A stretch of DNA of 64,000 bases from Paulinella micropora (GCA_009731375.1 BJOX01000292.1:58684-122683); one strand, 5' to 3'; counted from the first letter of the stretch, positions 19,933 to 33,758 are shown. Numbers and translations: made by a program. Notes: generated by a model not told the origin, from the letters alone.

Positions 19933-21518
19933 TGTTGAGGAGAAACGAGCCGACGATCTGAAGTCTACTTGGTTCGACAACTTCGCGACCAGCTTTAAGT
20001 TTCGGAACGTCGGAGTGCCGAACGTTGGGAGTGGCCCCTACAACAACGGCCTCTGGACTGTCTTCGGAATTTTGAAATCTCAGCGCCAGAACCGGGCCTC
20101 CCAGCATGGTGCTTCGCCCAGGCCAGGTCAATGCTTTTCCAGAGGATTTGTTTGACGACGCGGTCGTTGCCTTGATCCAAGCTAACATGAGAGATCTTCA
20201 AACCAAGAACGTTGATTTCAAACCATTTTTTGATGATTCTGTCTCCAAGTAGTGCACCAGGATTCCGCTTCGTTTGCCCCCGGACTGTCAGTCGACACCC
20301 GGCCCGGCAATGAACCAGTTGTTTTTCAAGATCTGAGAATGGAGGACCAGAACATCGCGTCGAACGACGCCCTCATCAAACTTCTCGAGAAACTTGATTT
20401 ACAGTATCGCCGATCGGAGGTTTTGTGTTTCCAGCTTTTTACTATAGATTATGACATTTACAAGCGGATTTACAAGGTAGTAATTCTGTGCATGCATTCA
20501 AAAATATAGTATATTTTTTTAATTGATGTCACAGGCTTTGTACGATCGAAGCTGAGGTTTGTCGCACTTGAAGTCCTGGATGTGTGTCTTCTTGGGCCAT
20601 TTGCATGTTCACAAGTTCCTTTGCGTCTTATTTGGCGTAAGCTTAAGCGTCAGGTTTTGGATATGAGCTTTTTCCTTCCAAAAAGTTCAGGATCAAACCT
20701 AGACATTTCGGCGATCATGGCCTACGTTCTTCTTGCTTACCCCTACGTTCAAGCTGACCTTCTCGACAATTTCCAGTTCAATCAAGAGCTCTCCCCTGCG
20801 CAGAGGGCCAACCTCGGAGGTTTGCTGGTTTTGTTTGAGTGGTTCATGCCAGTGGTCAGTTAGCAGTGTTTGTGAGGTTTCTTTGTGTTTCAGGCCCAAG
20901 ATCTCGGCTGCGGGATCAGGGAGAACATGTCTGATCAGATTTTTGCATACTTGCATCGCGCCCTTCGTCCTTCTCCACTTCAGAGCTAACGAGTATTCGC
21001 ACGTTTTGTGCCTGCACCTTCTGACCCTCAAGTACTGGAGGCGCCACCAGCATCCGGCGTGGAGGGTTTTTGTCACGACCCTCGGATCTTTTCTGAAGAG
21101 CGTTGCGAAGCAAACCTAGCACCGTAGCGAGGCACTCTCTCACTGACCCCATGCGATTCGACGTCCAGCACGTCGAGCAGACCCTGTTGCTAGTAACTCA
21201 CAGTCGAGGCAACGTTGCGCCTCCTTCTGAGTCCCAAGGCCAAAAGATCGAACCTCGCGGTGAAGAGACTGTCCAGACTGTTTACAACTTCTTGTCCAAT
21301 CTGATCGAGGACATTGTTTATGACAGTGCGAGAATGTACCTAGCTGGGGCAGCTCTTGACTGGGATTCGAAAGAAGACATTAAACAAGATTTGTTGCATT
21401 CGATCTAAAGGTCGAGGTCATGAATGCTGTGTTGCAGAAGTTTGCCCAAAACGTGGATCGGCGTCGACTCACTGTTTTGGACTGGCTGGTGACTGTTCGT
21501 GCCGCAATTAAACATTAG
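19933..21518 (+). pseudogene. X2: second, truncated copy of X
   Basis: From the acceptor at 19932: STWFDNFATSFKFRNVGVP, GPYNNGLWTVFG; frame change near 20,100 to QVNAFPEDLFDDAVVALIQ; TAG near 20,250; then GNEPVVFQDLRMEDQNIAS to IYKRIYK (donor near 20,477). Next exon near 20,536: HLKSWMCVFLGHLHVHKF; then IMAYVLLAYPYVQADLLDNF and FEWFMPVVS. Next exon from about 20,895: AQDLGCGIRENMSDQIFAYL; FRANEYSHVLCLHLLTLKYW; later ALDWDSKEDIKQ; ends LTVLDWLVTVRAAIKH and TAG. It aligns along nearly all of X1 exons 2 onward but lacks exon 1 and the charged Ser/Asp tail. Its lesions differ from those in X1, so the two copies decayed separately. Confidence 0.62.
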
Positions 21519-22977
21519 ATCGGGGGCTTCTTCTTCCTCCCAGCAAAACACAATGTATGGCACGTTGTTTTTTAGTTTAAATTGACTGCTTTGATGATGG
21601 TTGTTCCTGTCTATAGTTCAGATTTAGGTTTTTTGGGATATTTTTGATTTCATTCATTGTTTCCAACCGGTAATCACTATGAGTTTTTGTAATCATTAAA
21701 TTTCAGAAATATAACATATTTTTGTTTCATGGAAATTTATGTTTTGGATTTTTGAGTTCGTCGCACCAATATGATTCGCTTTCAATTGGCAAGGCACCTC
21801 ACCTGTTGGCTTTACCACTTGACTGATTCTAAATCTACCATTCTTCAATCTTGACTCACCAGTACATGCACAAACAATCATGTCATTCTTTTTGTCCCTT
21901 CATTTCTTTTTTCAAGTAGTTGTTTGTTGTTACACTCCCTGAAGATAGCTCGATAAAAGTCGGTAAAACAACCAGACACAAATCCCCCAAAGGAGAATGA
22001 TGTCTCGTTATATTAGCTCAGTGAAGCCGAAAAAGAAAGCGGCCACAGACCACGGTTAAAATGGCATTAGGTCAAATCCGGCCAAACGATATTGAAATAC
22101 TGGGAAAAAAACTAGGTGCACCTGACCCGAAAAACTGTACTTTTTACCGGCTATCCGGGGGGTGATGCCTACAGTACCCTTCCCGTTTTTCTGACGGAAA
22201 TATGCAATATTTTCGTCGTATAGCTGCTGATTTCTTTTCTGCACAAACGCTACGGGGTGTTGCAACTAAGTGCATTAACCCACGGATAGACGGTGCAGTG
22301 GATAAATAAAACGCATACACCAGACACGCGTCAACTGTAAATCTCTAGCCTCATTTTTTGTAAATAAATAAAAAAACTCCTCCTTCCACACTCGTTGTCC
22401 CCCCCGTAACTTAATCCTGAGGCAGTATGTCAAGAACAAATAGTATTACTATTAAAATAAAAGCAGCATTATAATTTTTTCTCCTTCTCTAAAAACACTT
22501 CCGATCAGTAAATACATTGTCTTTTAATAACATACCCTTGTTTTCAATCAGTTACCTTAATATAGTACTAGGGGGCCAGTCCTAATAACTATATCCAAAG
22601 CCGGTGTGAGTGAACCCGACCATGCGATAAACCGACACAAGTAGAGACGGACCGTGCTGGTATGACGATATTAAGTATATCCAAAGAAAAAAATATTTAA
22701 TATGTCTACTATGAGAACATTTATTGAGAACATCACCCTGGATACTTGAAGCAGGGTCGTACCAGGAACACCATCGCTAAACTCACAAGCGATCCCCTTC
22801 TACGGTGTCGTATCCATTTGCCGATTGACCTTCGCACTCATATGTTGCGATAAAAATGCCAAGTAACAACAATGGTATAAAAATATTTTAATAAGACATG
22901 ATCTGACATGGGCACTATGAGATTAATCCACATGCAGCTTTCAATGTCCGACGCGTGATAAAAGAAAAAAATGTCAC
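21519..22977. other. AT-rich intergenic sequence, nothing recognised
   Basis: No gene, tRNA or strong repeat found. I compared it by eye with 26,530-27,300 for gypsy LTR sequence and saw no long match. Confidence 0.55.
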
Positions 22978-25900
22978 TTACTGCCTTCGTCGCCTTGCGC
23001 GAACCCCTTTGCCAGGTGGCGGGCCGCCAACAAAAGTCAAGTCAAACTTTGACTCCTCAAGAATGTCCCATATTTTGTTAGGGATGGCGCCCAATGATAA
23101 GTCAAAAGGAATGTCAAGCACTCCCCTAGGCAGTGACTGAATAGTCCACGCAGTGTGGTCTTTGTCTCGAGGGGTAATAGTATCATCCCAAGTCTCGAGA
23201 TCTTTCGCGTCTTTGTATACCGGTAAGTATTGTCTAGCTTTTGGATCCTCAACAGGGTCCATGCTTCTCCAGAAATGGAGTACCGGTTGTATCGTTTTTG
23301 CTGCTGAGGATCTCTTCGATGTCCGCGCTGCCCGTGTAGTCTGCGGGACCGCCACAGCTCGCATGAGATAAAGATCTGAGAGAGTGTCATCGGCAACATG
23401 AGATTCTGCCGGTCTCAACAGATAAAAAGCGTCTCGGACCCACTTGATGGTCGCAATCGCCTCGCCTTCCTTCCATCGCGCATGTCGAATGTCCACATTA
23501 CCCGCGTTTGGGTTAGTGTCCTTCTCTTCTCCTCCTCCATGGACATCCGTCGCTCGCGTCGATCTCGCCACCTTCCTCGGTTGGTCGAAGATAAGGTCAT
23601 TTTGCGCTCTCCTCCTCTGCGCCTCCGTGAACTTCTCCTTTGTACCGCCGCGGACTATGGGGGCCTTAGACTGAGTCCCCGCCGCGCTTTTGCGGTTTGA
23701 GTCTTCCTTGCTCTCCTTCTCGGTCTCCTCCTTCTCCGAGACAGGTGCCCGATAGGCATTCTCCTCTAAGATATCCTCCTTACTGATAGGCGGTACCTCT
23801 TTGAAATCCTCCTTCATCCGTTTCAACGCCTCCTCAACGGATTCATCCTCGAGTAAGAAGGGGTCATATTTGATCAGCCTTCGAACATTCACAATTTGCA
23901 CCTTCCCTCTACCCCTGATCTTATAGTTCAGAGGTCCCATCTGCTCCATAATCTGGTATGGTCCTTTCCAGTGGGTAAACAGCTTAGAGCTAACCCCCTT
24001 GGGTACTTGAGGATGGTACAGGAGTACAATATCCCCAACCCGGAAACGGACTTGATCTAAGTGCGCTTGCCGCACTCCTTGTGCATCAGTCTTTCTGCGC
24101 TCCGCCTCCCTATGCGCCGCAACTATTTGCTCCGCCTCCATCTTCGCTCTTAGCCTCATCCCGAACAACTCATCCTCATCTGCCCAAGTGTCCTTTGGAT
24201 GCAGAAGCGAGGTTGGGATATTAGGCTCTCGGCCGTAAACCAATTGATGTGGCGAGACTGAGCTCCTGGCTCCTCCTAATGCCGATGAGGGTAGACAGTT
24301 CATTGCAAAGGCAAATGAAGGTGCTGCCTCCACCCAGGCTCTCTGATTCTCCTTCTTCATACAGTACATCTTAAGCGAGGCTTTGAGAGGTCTATGTACC
24401 CGCTCGATCTTGCCATTCGCTCTCGGGTTATAGGCAGTAACATATTGCCATTTCATCCCGTAGTACTTAGATAGTCTGTCGATGACTTCATTATTAAAGT
24501 CAGAACCTCGATCAGAACATATCTTTCTAGGCACTCCGATCTGCGAGACGATCCTGTCGATCAGAGCCTCCGCAGTTGTCTTGCCTGTAACGTCCTTAAC
24601 AGGAACAACCCAGACATAATTGGTGGCTCGATCTATCGCAGTAAGAAGGTATTTGTACCCTTCGGCCGATTCGGGGAAAGGTCCCACATGATCGATGTGT
24701 AAGAATTCAAACATCCCGGCGTGTAACGGGAATGTACCGATCAGGCCGAAATTCGCCTTCAACGGTGTCTTTGTGGTTTTGCATGGGATACATGCGTCTA
24801 CTTCTCTGTCTATCTCCTCCTTCATTCCTTTCCACCAAAATCGCCTCGCTATGAACCAATGAGTTCTTTGTCGACCCGGATGTGCCAGTAAGGGGCAGTT
24901 ATGGGCTGCAACATATATGAAGCGCCTCAACTTCTCCGGTACCCAGAGAGTCCATTTGTCAGGCTGTGATGCAAATTTGCCATGCTGGCCCTTGTACCAC
25001 AATAGCCCATCTCTCCACGCCATCTCCTTCATTTGATCTTTGATCTGCGGAGTCTTTTTAAGCTCATTAGGGTTCTTGTATAACGTTATGAGCTCCTTGA
25101 ACTCCGGATCCGTCGCCTGCTGCTGCCTCCATGCGGTAGGCGAGGCGATATGGATAGTACCGTCCTCCAATCTTACTCCTACCCTCTCCGGGTCTTCATC
25201 AAGCTCGCTTCGATTTTCCTGTGGAGGTTCAGTACAGACCTCAGTCGTCTCCTCCTCCTCTTTTATATTCGCCTTCGCGTTCTCATATGCCTCATAAGAC
25301 CACTCAGCGTCTTCGAGAACATGCGCCTCACAGCATATGCCATGATCCGGGCCTTGAGGACTATATCGTAGACCCGTGCGGTCATAACGAACGCCTCTTG
25401 CCATCTGCATCGCCTCTATGTGGCTCACCTCGTACACCTTGTCCGTGGACAGATCTATCATTTCCACTGATGATACGAGAGCCGACACCTCCGACTGAAA
25501 CTCTACCCTAGAAAGGCTATCAGCGACTACGTTTCGCTTTCCCGGTAAATAGACCATCGTGAAATTGAAACATGACAAGAAAGCTTGCCACCGCGCCAAA
25601 CGGCCGGTTTGTTCATGATTCATCAACCAAAGAAGGTTGTGATGATCGGTCCTAACCGTGAATAGAGGTCCTCCCCATAGATATTCTCTGAGCCTCTTGA
25701 GAGCCCATACTACTGCCAACGCCTCTCTCTGTCGCGTGCAGTAATTTCGCTCCGCCGCACACAGCTTTCGACTAATAAACATGATCGGGCGCAACTTTTT
25801 CTCCTCATCTTCCTGTTGCAGCACCGCGCCAATCGCAAACTTAGATGCATCCGTGTCGACTACGAACGGCTTCGTAAAGTCGGGCATCATAAGTACTAAT

Positions 25901-26526
25901 CCGCCGTCCTTGGGATCTTTGTAAATGAGATCTTTGAGCGTATTAAACGCCTGCAAAGCCTCCTCATCCCACTTCTCAAAGTCTCCAAAATCAATCATCT
26001 TCTCCAACTTAGCCCGAGTTGCACCCCAATCGGGTATGAACTGGCTGTAGTACTGTGCCATCGCAAGAAAAGAGTGTAACTCTGTGCGATTCTTTGGCAA
26101 CTGTCTACTCATGATCTCCTCCCTCTTCTCGCGCGATATCGAGACTCTGTTATGAGAAATCTCGTAACCCAAATACGTCACACTTGTCTTTGCAAGCTGA
26201 CATTTCTTTAAGTTGCATTTCAGGCCAAAAGCTCCGATGCGCCTGAAGACATCTGACAAGTGATCGATATGCTCTTCCATTGTGTTAGAGTATACGATAA
26301 TGTCATCGATGTAACAAAATGCATATTCTCCCGCCTTCTGTCCTCTCCTTCTCATAAAACCATCCTCCGACTGGTCGTCATATTGACCACTCAACATCTT
26401 CTGCATCGCCTTCTGAAAGAGCCCTGGGGCCTGTTTGAGTCCCATCGGAAGCACCTTCCACTGGTATATTTCCATACCAACCACGAATGCAGCACGTCGA
26501 TCCTCGCACTTTTCTGTTGAAGGCAT
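22978..26526 (-). mobile_element. pol: Ty3/gypsy retrotransposon pol fragment (RT end, RNase H, integrase)
   Basis: One open frame of 1182 codons starting at ATG 26,526. Reverse transcriptase is present only from its second half: WKVLPMGLKQAP (23-34) and YIDDIIVYSN (72-81). RNase H: TDAS (225-228), E268, TDHH (293-296) and ADSLSR (335-340). Integrase: zinc motif H542, H549, C579, C582; catalytic D612, D672 and E708 with 35 residues between the last two; GPY module near THWKGPYQI. After this, about 270 residues of charged low-homology tail (KEETEKESKEDS, SVEEALKRMKED) show no chromodomain I can recognise. Gag, protease and the first RT motifs are missing; codons just upstream contain stops. 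No LTR pair seen. The intact frame suggests recent insertion or a functional partial copy. Confidence 0.95.
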
Positions 26527-27618
26527 AATGCCTCTCCTTTCAGACTAAGTGCAAGTGATTAAAGCTGTTGGCGCAGAGTTCGCTAATCAAGGCTCGATAA
26601 CCTGTTAGACTACTGTTATTAATAAAGCAATCTATGATAGCTACTACACTCTCAACACACTACAACAACTTTAATGCGAAAAGGCGCCATCAGACGCGCC
26701 ACGTAACTTGACTGGCAGGATCATAAGTAATGGCTCTAACGACACCATTACTCCGATACGGCCAATCCATAATATTAATAGTTATTAGTTCCAACAAATA
26801 ATACTATGTGCTACTTTGATATATAATACCACATAAGAGGCAGTTAATAATAATAATCCTCTTAACCGGGATAATATTATCGTTAGGCAGGACCACGGGA
26901 ATTGGCTGGATCAGGTGTGTGCCTTTTTTGCTCCGCTAGTCTCACATTTTCCATTATCTTTGATCCTTATTTATTAATAGCAGAGCCTGAGGCTCCGATT
27001 GGGTTATTAGCGGAGTGGATTGATTTGGCTGTATTACTTGAAGAAGTCCTTGCATCAATCCGCCGTCAAGTCAATAAATCATCTATATTCTTGTAGACCA
27101 GAACGCGGAAGAACCGGCAAAATAAGTCTTACATTTCTTCAGTATTTATTCCTGTTACGAGTTAACACTGTCATACATTAAACTTGAACTGACAGAGTTT
27201 GCGGAAAGGTAGTATTAATATCATGATGACTTCCCGGCGAGCATGGTCATCACTTCATATAGATAAAAGTTATAGACTGACACTTTGCGTTCAAAATTTT
27301 GTAGTATATTATCAGTTAACAATATCGACATCCGAATATCTCCTTTCCGGCTGAGCAGAGTTTTTTTGTATGGAGTTGGAGTGGATTACACGCAGGTAAA
27401 TTATCCAGACTGGCACGGGCCGGGGGGGGGGGGGGGGGGGGGGCCCCCCCCCAAAAANNNNNNNNNNCGCGAAATTTCGCGCGTCGGGATGTGGTTGGCA
27501 GCGCGGGCTTGGCGCATCGGGATGTGGTTGGCAGGTGAGCGCGGGCTTGGCGTAGGTCCTGGTTCTTTTTTTATTAATTTTATTTAATTTTTATTTATTT
27601 ATTTATTATTATTATTAC

Positions 27619-27664
<46 letters not shown>

Positions 27665-27944
27665 GCATTGGCTCGTTTGAAGGCTTCGCTTGCTTGTGCG
27701 GTGAATCCTTGTGCACTGAGTGTGCACAATTTTGATGTTGATTCTCGAAGCTCTTCGATGTTTACTGATTGCTTATGCTATATAGATTTTGATACGAATT
27801 TATTTGAATCATTACCGGTGAGTCGTTACCTGAATTTATCATGTTGGCGTGAATGAGTTGAGTCCCTGACTCACTCAATGTTTCAATTTCTATTAAAAGA
27901 GTGCGTTAATATAATATAATACAATAATAGAAATAATAATAATT

Positions 27945-28017
<73 letters not shown>

Positions 28018-28021
28018 TAAC

Positions 28022-28056
<35 letters not shown>

Positions 28057-28063
28057 TAATAAC

Positions 28064-28106
<43 letters not shown>

Positions 28107-28133
28107 TTAATAATAATAATAATAATAATAATA
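26527..28133. other. Spacer: AT-rich sequence, gap and (ATT)/(AA T)n arrays
   Basis: No gene seen. A unit of about 35 bp containing GGGATGTGGTTGGCAG is duplicated at about 27,485-27,555. (ATT)n lies at about 27,596-27,664 and (AAT)n with GAT/CAT variants at about 27,940-28,133. A short frame at 27,668-27,856 resembles no family. Confidence 0.6.
27420..27467. other. G/C homopolymer plus 10-N gap
   Basis: About 22 G, nine C and five A, then 10 N. The pattern (also at 30,611, 47,286 and 59,808) looks like an assembly or base-calling artefact. Confidence 0.9.
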
Positions 28134-28299
28134 GTGCTTCTCAGTCAATGGCGAATGCATTTCTGCACATGTGCCTCCATCGTCTCACCCGCGAGATATT
28201 TTAAAAGAAAATATCCTTTGAAAATACTGGCCCCGACGGGAATCGAACTGGCGACAGGTCCCAGATGGTAGACCTTAACCACTGGGCTATCGCGGTGCC
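28134..28299 (-). mobile_element. RepB copy 1, tRNA-derived SINE
   Basis: On the minus strand the first 72 nt (28,299 to 28,228) fold like a tRNA: GGCACCG pairs with CGGGGCC apart from one mismatch, TAGCCCAGTGG is a pol III A box, and CAGTTCGATTCCC is a B box. A shortened body follows and the element ends GAGAAGCACTATTATT in (ATT)n. It is a SINE rather than a tRNA gene because body and tail recur at two other sites. Confidence 0.85.
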
Positions 28300-28301
28300 A
28301 C

Positions 28302-28376
<75 letters not shown>

Positions 28377-28465
28377 ATAATAATACACAAGCAAGGACGA
28401 TCAGGGTAGGATAGAAAGAAGCACTTTAAAGTGGTTCATCAATCTACTTCGGAACTAGGAATATC

Positions 28466-29170
28466 TCAGGCTTTCACTTTGAAGGACCAGCGGTACCACA
28501 TGAGCGCAAAGTGCAGACAGCGCAGACCTAAGGTGAAGCCCGCACCCGCCAGCACACCCTCCCATTTGTTATAGCCAGGCGACTCACCTAAGACTTGCTG
28601 CAACAAGTCCTGCACAAGCATCGAGACAACCAAAGTAGATAGATATACAGATAGACACATATTTGGGTGGATATGGAATGCGATTGCTGCGATTGATTGA
28701 TGACCGCGCCGGGCACAAGCACGACACTGGCGATCGAGACAACCAAAGTAGATAGATATACAGATAGACTCATATTTGGGTGGATATGGATGCGATTGAT
28801 TGATGACCGCGCCGGGCACAAACACGACACTGCCGTCGGGCGCGTGGCCGGTGTAGGTGATCGGTGCCACCATGTTGTTCATGGATGCGCTCAGCAGGTA
28901 GCTAGATCAAACACAATTACGATGTTAAGATATCGATAAGGTAAAGGTAAAGGTACAAAGATAAAGATAAATGTATAAAGATAAAGATAAAGGTAGAACG
29001 ATATAAAAAGATAAAAATAAAGATAAAAAGATAAATATAAAGATAAAAAAGATTAAGATAAAGATGAAGATAAAGATAAGTAAAATACAGATAAAGATAA
29101 AGATAACCGGGTGGGTAAAAGGTAGGCCACGGGCTCAGCAAAGTGGGGCATATCTAGCTCCTCCACCACC

Positions 29171-29202
<32 letters not shown>

Positions 29203-29436
29203 TGTATGTATGTATGTATGTATGTTGTCGACCAGGCCGTTGATGCCGAACAGACAGCCCCAGACCACCATACCTTAATAGGTAGGTAGATAGATAGATA
29301 GATAGGTAGATATATACTTGGTAGGTAGGTAGGTAGATAGATAGATAGATAGACAGATAGATAGATAGATAGATAGATAGATAAATTGAAAGATAGATTG
29401 ATAGATTGGTAGATAGATAGATAGATAGATAGGTAT

Positions 29437-29468
<32 letters not shown>

Positions 29469-29469
29469 G

Positions 29470-29502
<33 letters not shown>

Positions 29503-30607
29503 CACCTGCGGAAGTGGCTAGCATTGGTTCCAAAGTTATTTCACACAGAACCAATAGGACACCTATGTATGTATGTATGTATGTATGTATGTATGTATCT
29601 ATGTATGTATGTATGCACCTTCCATGAAGTGCACGTAGAGCAGAAAGACAAGCACCTGTAAACAGGGAGGTAGATAGATAGATAAATAGGTGGGTAGGTA
29701 GGTGGATAGATGGATAGATAGATAGATAGATAGATAGATAGACCTGGAACAGGAAGGTTTGCCACGTCGGGGTGACTTTGAAAGATAGATAGACAGATGG
29801 ATGGATAGATAGATAGATAGATAGATAGATACGTACGTACGAACACGTACGTACGTACACTGTACGTACGTACGTACGTACACTGTACGTACGTACGTAC
29901 ACTGTACGTACGTACGTACGTACACTGTACGTACGTACGTACACGTGCGTACGTACGTACACGTACGTACGTACGTACATACGTACATACATACATACAT
30001 ACATACATACATACATACATACATACATACGTACATACATACATACTCACATACATACATACATACATACATACATACATACATACGTACATACCTGGAA
30101 AAGGAATGTTCGCCAGGTCGGGGTGACTTCACAAATAGATAGATAGATAGATAGGATGGGATAGGCATAGGGATAGGGATAGGGGATAGGTACATACCTA
30201 TCCTATCCTATCCTATCCTATCCTATCCTATCCTATATCCTATCCTATTCCTAATCCTAATCCTAATCCCTAATCCCTAATCCCTAATCCCTGTTCCCTA
30301 ATCGCTAATCGCTAATCGCTATCGCTATCCCTATCGCTATCCCTATCGGTATCCCTATCGCTATCCCTATCGCTATCCCTATCGCTATCCCTATCGCTAT
30401 CCCTATCGCTATCCCTATCGCTATCCCTATCGCTATCCCTATCGCTATCGCTATCCCCTATCCCCTATCCCGGTAGGTAGGTAGGTAGATAGATAGATAG
30501 ATAGATAGATACCTGGAACAGGAAGGTTTCCCAGGTCGTGGTGACTTCACAAAGCAAGGCCTGTATGTATGTATGTATGTATGTCTGTTTGTATGTGTGT
30601 GTGTGTG

Positions 30608-30640
<33 letters not shown>

Positions 30641-31246
30641 TTTAAAAAAAAAGGGGGGGGGGGGGGGGGGGGNNNNNNNNNNNNNNNNNNNNNNNNNNNN
30701 NNNNNNNNNNNNNNNNNNNNNNNNNNGGGGTGTATTTAAAATTTGTGCGTATGTATGTATGTATGTATACATGCATGCTTGTATGTATGTATGTATGTAT
30801 GTAAGTATGTATGCATACATGCATGCATGCATGCATGTATGCATGCATGTATGTATGTATGTATGTATGTATATATGTACGTATGTATGTATGTATGTAC
30901 CACAGGCGTGTGAAAGGCTAAAGCCCCAAGCAGACTGAAGGGCAGTCCGCATAGACACTGTGCCAGTGTGGCGTTCAGCAGAGAGAAACTACACACACAC
31001 ACACACACACACACATACACACATACACAGACACACACACACACGCACACGCACATACACACACACACACGCACACACGCACACACACACACAGACACAC
31101 GTACACACACACATTCATATACACACATTGATGCTACTCTCCTTAATTTAAAATAAGCTTTATTATCATCACATATTGAAACAGATCCACTTGTCATGTA
31201 CAGAACCTAACACAGTAAGACGACAGGCGAAGAGAGCGAGATTTTC

Positions 31247-31282
<36 letters not shown>

Positions 31283-31708
31283 TAGGTAGCGGTTTTTGCG
31301 GTGATTTCCCGGAAACTCACCAAATTTTCCCTTCCCTACAAATTTCGGCGAAATTTTCGCGGTATTTGCGATGATCTCCCGGAAGTATCCCATTTTCTCC
31401 TCTGGTTGATTTTTTTTTTTTTTTTTTTTCTCCTCTTCTTCTTGTTGTATGGTCACCTGTTGTTGAGGTACTGTTCCTGTCGTATCCGCCGGTCGTGGAT
31501 CATCTCGGCGATGGATAGACAAGGGCCGATGTATGCGCATTCCATAGAGTAAATTCCCACGGCCACCCTTCAAAGCAAAGTCACAAGTAAGTGAGAAAGT
31601 GAGTAAGTAAGTGAGTAAGTAAGTCATGCTTGTCTTACTAAGCAGCAACATCAAACAGCGAGTCTTCTGGAAGTAATATTAAGATAGCGTGAGATAGTAC
31701 CGCACAGC

Positions 31709-31739
<31 letters not shown>

Positions 31740-33407
31740 GTGACCACGCATCGAGTTCCGTGAGTTCGTGCCGGAGGACGCCGAAGTTGCTGGCCGTGTA
31801 CAGACCCAGTACCAAGAACAACAGGATAACCAACCAGTATCTGCCGGAGTTGCGCAGACTGTATTGCATTTCTGTACGACACAGCGCCAGAAAGCGCCGC
31901 AACGCCCCCGGGGAGGCCTCCTGCTGGTAGTACATGCTGCGATTTTGCTGGTAGAAGTTGGCGGTCTTAGCCATGTACTCTTGGAACGGGCTGCGTTGAA
32001 GAAATAGAGCAGCCCACAGCCAGTGCGGCTTGTCCTTGTCTCGGTACTGCGCATCTTTCGGAGAACAGGGCGGGTACACAGCCTCCAAGTCTTGCAGCTG
32101 GTCAGCGGCCCAAGGCGAAGTGAGCGCCCCGATCGCGACATATTGTTGTTGTTTTTGTTCTGATTGTTGTTCTGGTTGTTCTTCTTTTTCTTGCGCCGGG
32201 GACAGAGCAGCTGGCTCTACATGACGCGCCAAGAGACCGGGAGAGGCGATAGGAGAGGCGATAGGAGAGGCCGCTTCCGGGGATGTTTCTCCCGTTTCTG
32301 TCATGGCGGCCTCGGCCCGGCCCGACTCGCCACCGGGTTTCCCCGGGCCATACCCGGGCGTTATCTCCTGCACCAGCACCTCGTTCCCCACCTCGTCCGG
32401 TAACACCATCCTGTCCTGATGCACCAGGTTGCCAATCTGCGCGGACGGGCCAGCAGCAGCAGCAGCCTCGAACTCTAAGGTAAGGTCAGGTAAGGTCAGA
32501 CAGGTAAGGTAAGGTAAGGTAAAGGCAAAGGCAAAGGTAAGGGTAAGGGTAAGGGTAAGGTAAGGGTAAGGGTAAGGGTAAGGGTAAGGGTAAGGGTAAG
32601 GTAGCGTAAGGTAAGGTAAGGTAAGGTAAGGTAATTAAGGTAAAACCAAACCAGATCAGGTGAAGTCAGGTAAGGTATGGTTACGTAAGGTAGGTAAGGT
32701 AAGGTAGGTAGGGTAAGGTAGGTAAGGTAATAAGGTAAGGTAAGGTAAGGTAAGGCATACCTTGCGGCTTGTGCACTTCTGATTCCATCACCAGTGAGTC
32801 GCGCTCCATCACCAGTGAGTCGCTCGTCCGCGGCTTGTCTGCGGGCAGCAACCTTGTGCACTTCTGATTCCATCACCAGTGAGTCGCGCTCCATCACCAG
32901 TGAGTCGCTCGTCCGCGGCTTGTCTGCGGGCAGCAACCTGCGAAGAGGCTCTGCAGGGACCTAAGGCAAGGTCAGGTTCGGTCAGGTAAGGTCAGGCAAA
33001 GTAAAGTCAGCTAAGGGAATCTAAGCTAAGCTAAGCTGAGCTAAGGTGAGGGAAGGTGAAGGTAAGGTGAAGGTAAGGTAGGGTAAGGTAAAGGTAAGGT
33101 CAAGGTAAGGAAAGGTAAGGAAAGGTCAGGTCAGGTCAGGTCAGGTCAGGTCAGGTGAGGCAAGGTCGAGTAAGGCGGGGTAAGGTCAGGTTAAGGTAAG
33201 ATAAGGTCAGGTAAGGTGCATCGACCGGAGACATGGCGGGCAATTTGTCCTCCTGCTGCCCCTCCGCAGGCATGGCCGGGACAGGCGGTTTGAAGATGAG
33301 CGAGAGGTAGAAGTCGGCTGGGTTTGAGTCGGGAGGAGGGTTATAGCCGAGCTTGGTAAAGTACTCCACAGCGGATCGGCGCGGGCCTGCCATACAACAA
33401 CAACAAC

Positions 33408-33456
<49 letters not shown>

Positions 33457-33633
33457 TGTATGTATCGTCTGCCAATTGCTGAGCCAAAAGGCCATGTGCA
33501 TCCAGTCCTCCATTCCATAAGGAAAGTCTCCACACCAATCGGTGGAATAAAGGAAGTGACGGCATAGAACATTACTCTAGGAGCTTTATACCAATCAGCC
33601 CATGGAAAGGACCCGATGGCCTATGTACTCCCA

Positions 33634-33711
<78 letters not shown>

Positions 33712-33715
33712 TTAA

Positions 33716-33758
<43 letters not shown>

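Noticed and set aside
22400-27300. LTRs around the gypsy pol
   Set aside because: Visual comparison of both flanks showed no shared long sequence or TG...CA ends; an alignment program would be decisive.
28228-28299. tRNA gene
   Set aside because: A and B boxes are good, but head, body and (ATT)n tail recur at two more sites, so this is a SINE; the anticodon loop is also irregular.
30253-30300. (CCCTAAT)n as telomere remnant
   Set aside because: Only about four units within a series of other C/T-rich arrays.
32536-32600. Telomere-like (GGGTAA)n
   Set aside because: GGGTAA is not a rotation of TTAGGG, and the array is a short intronic block.
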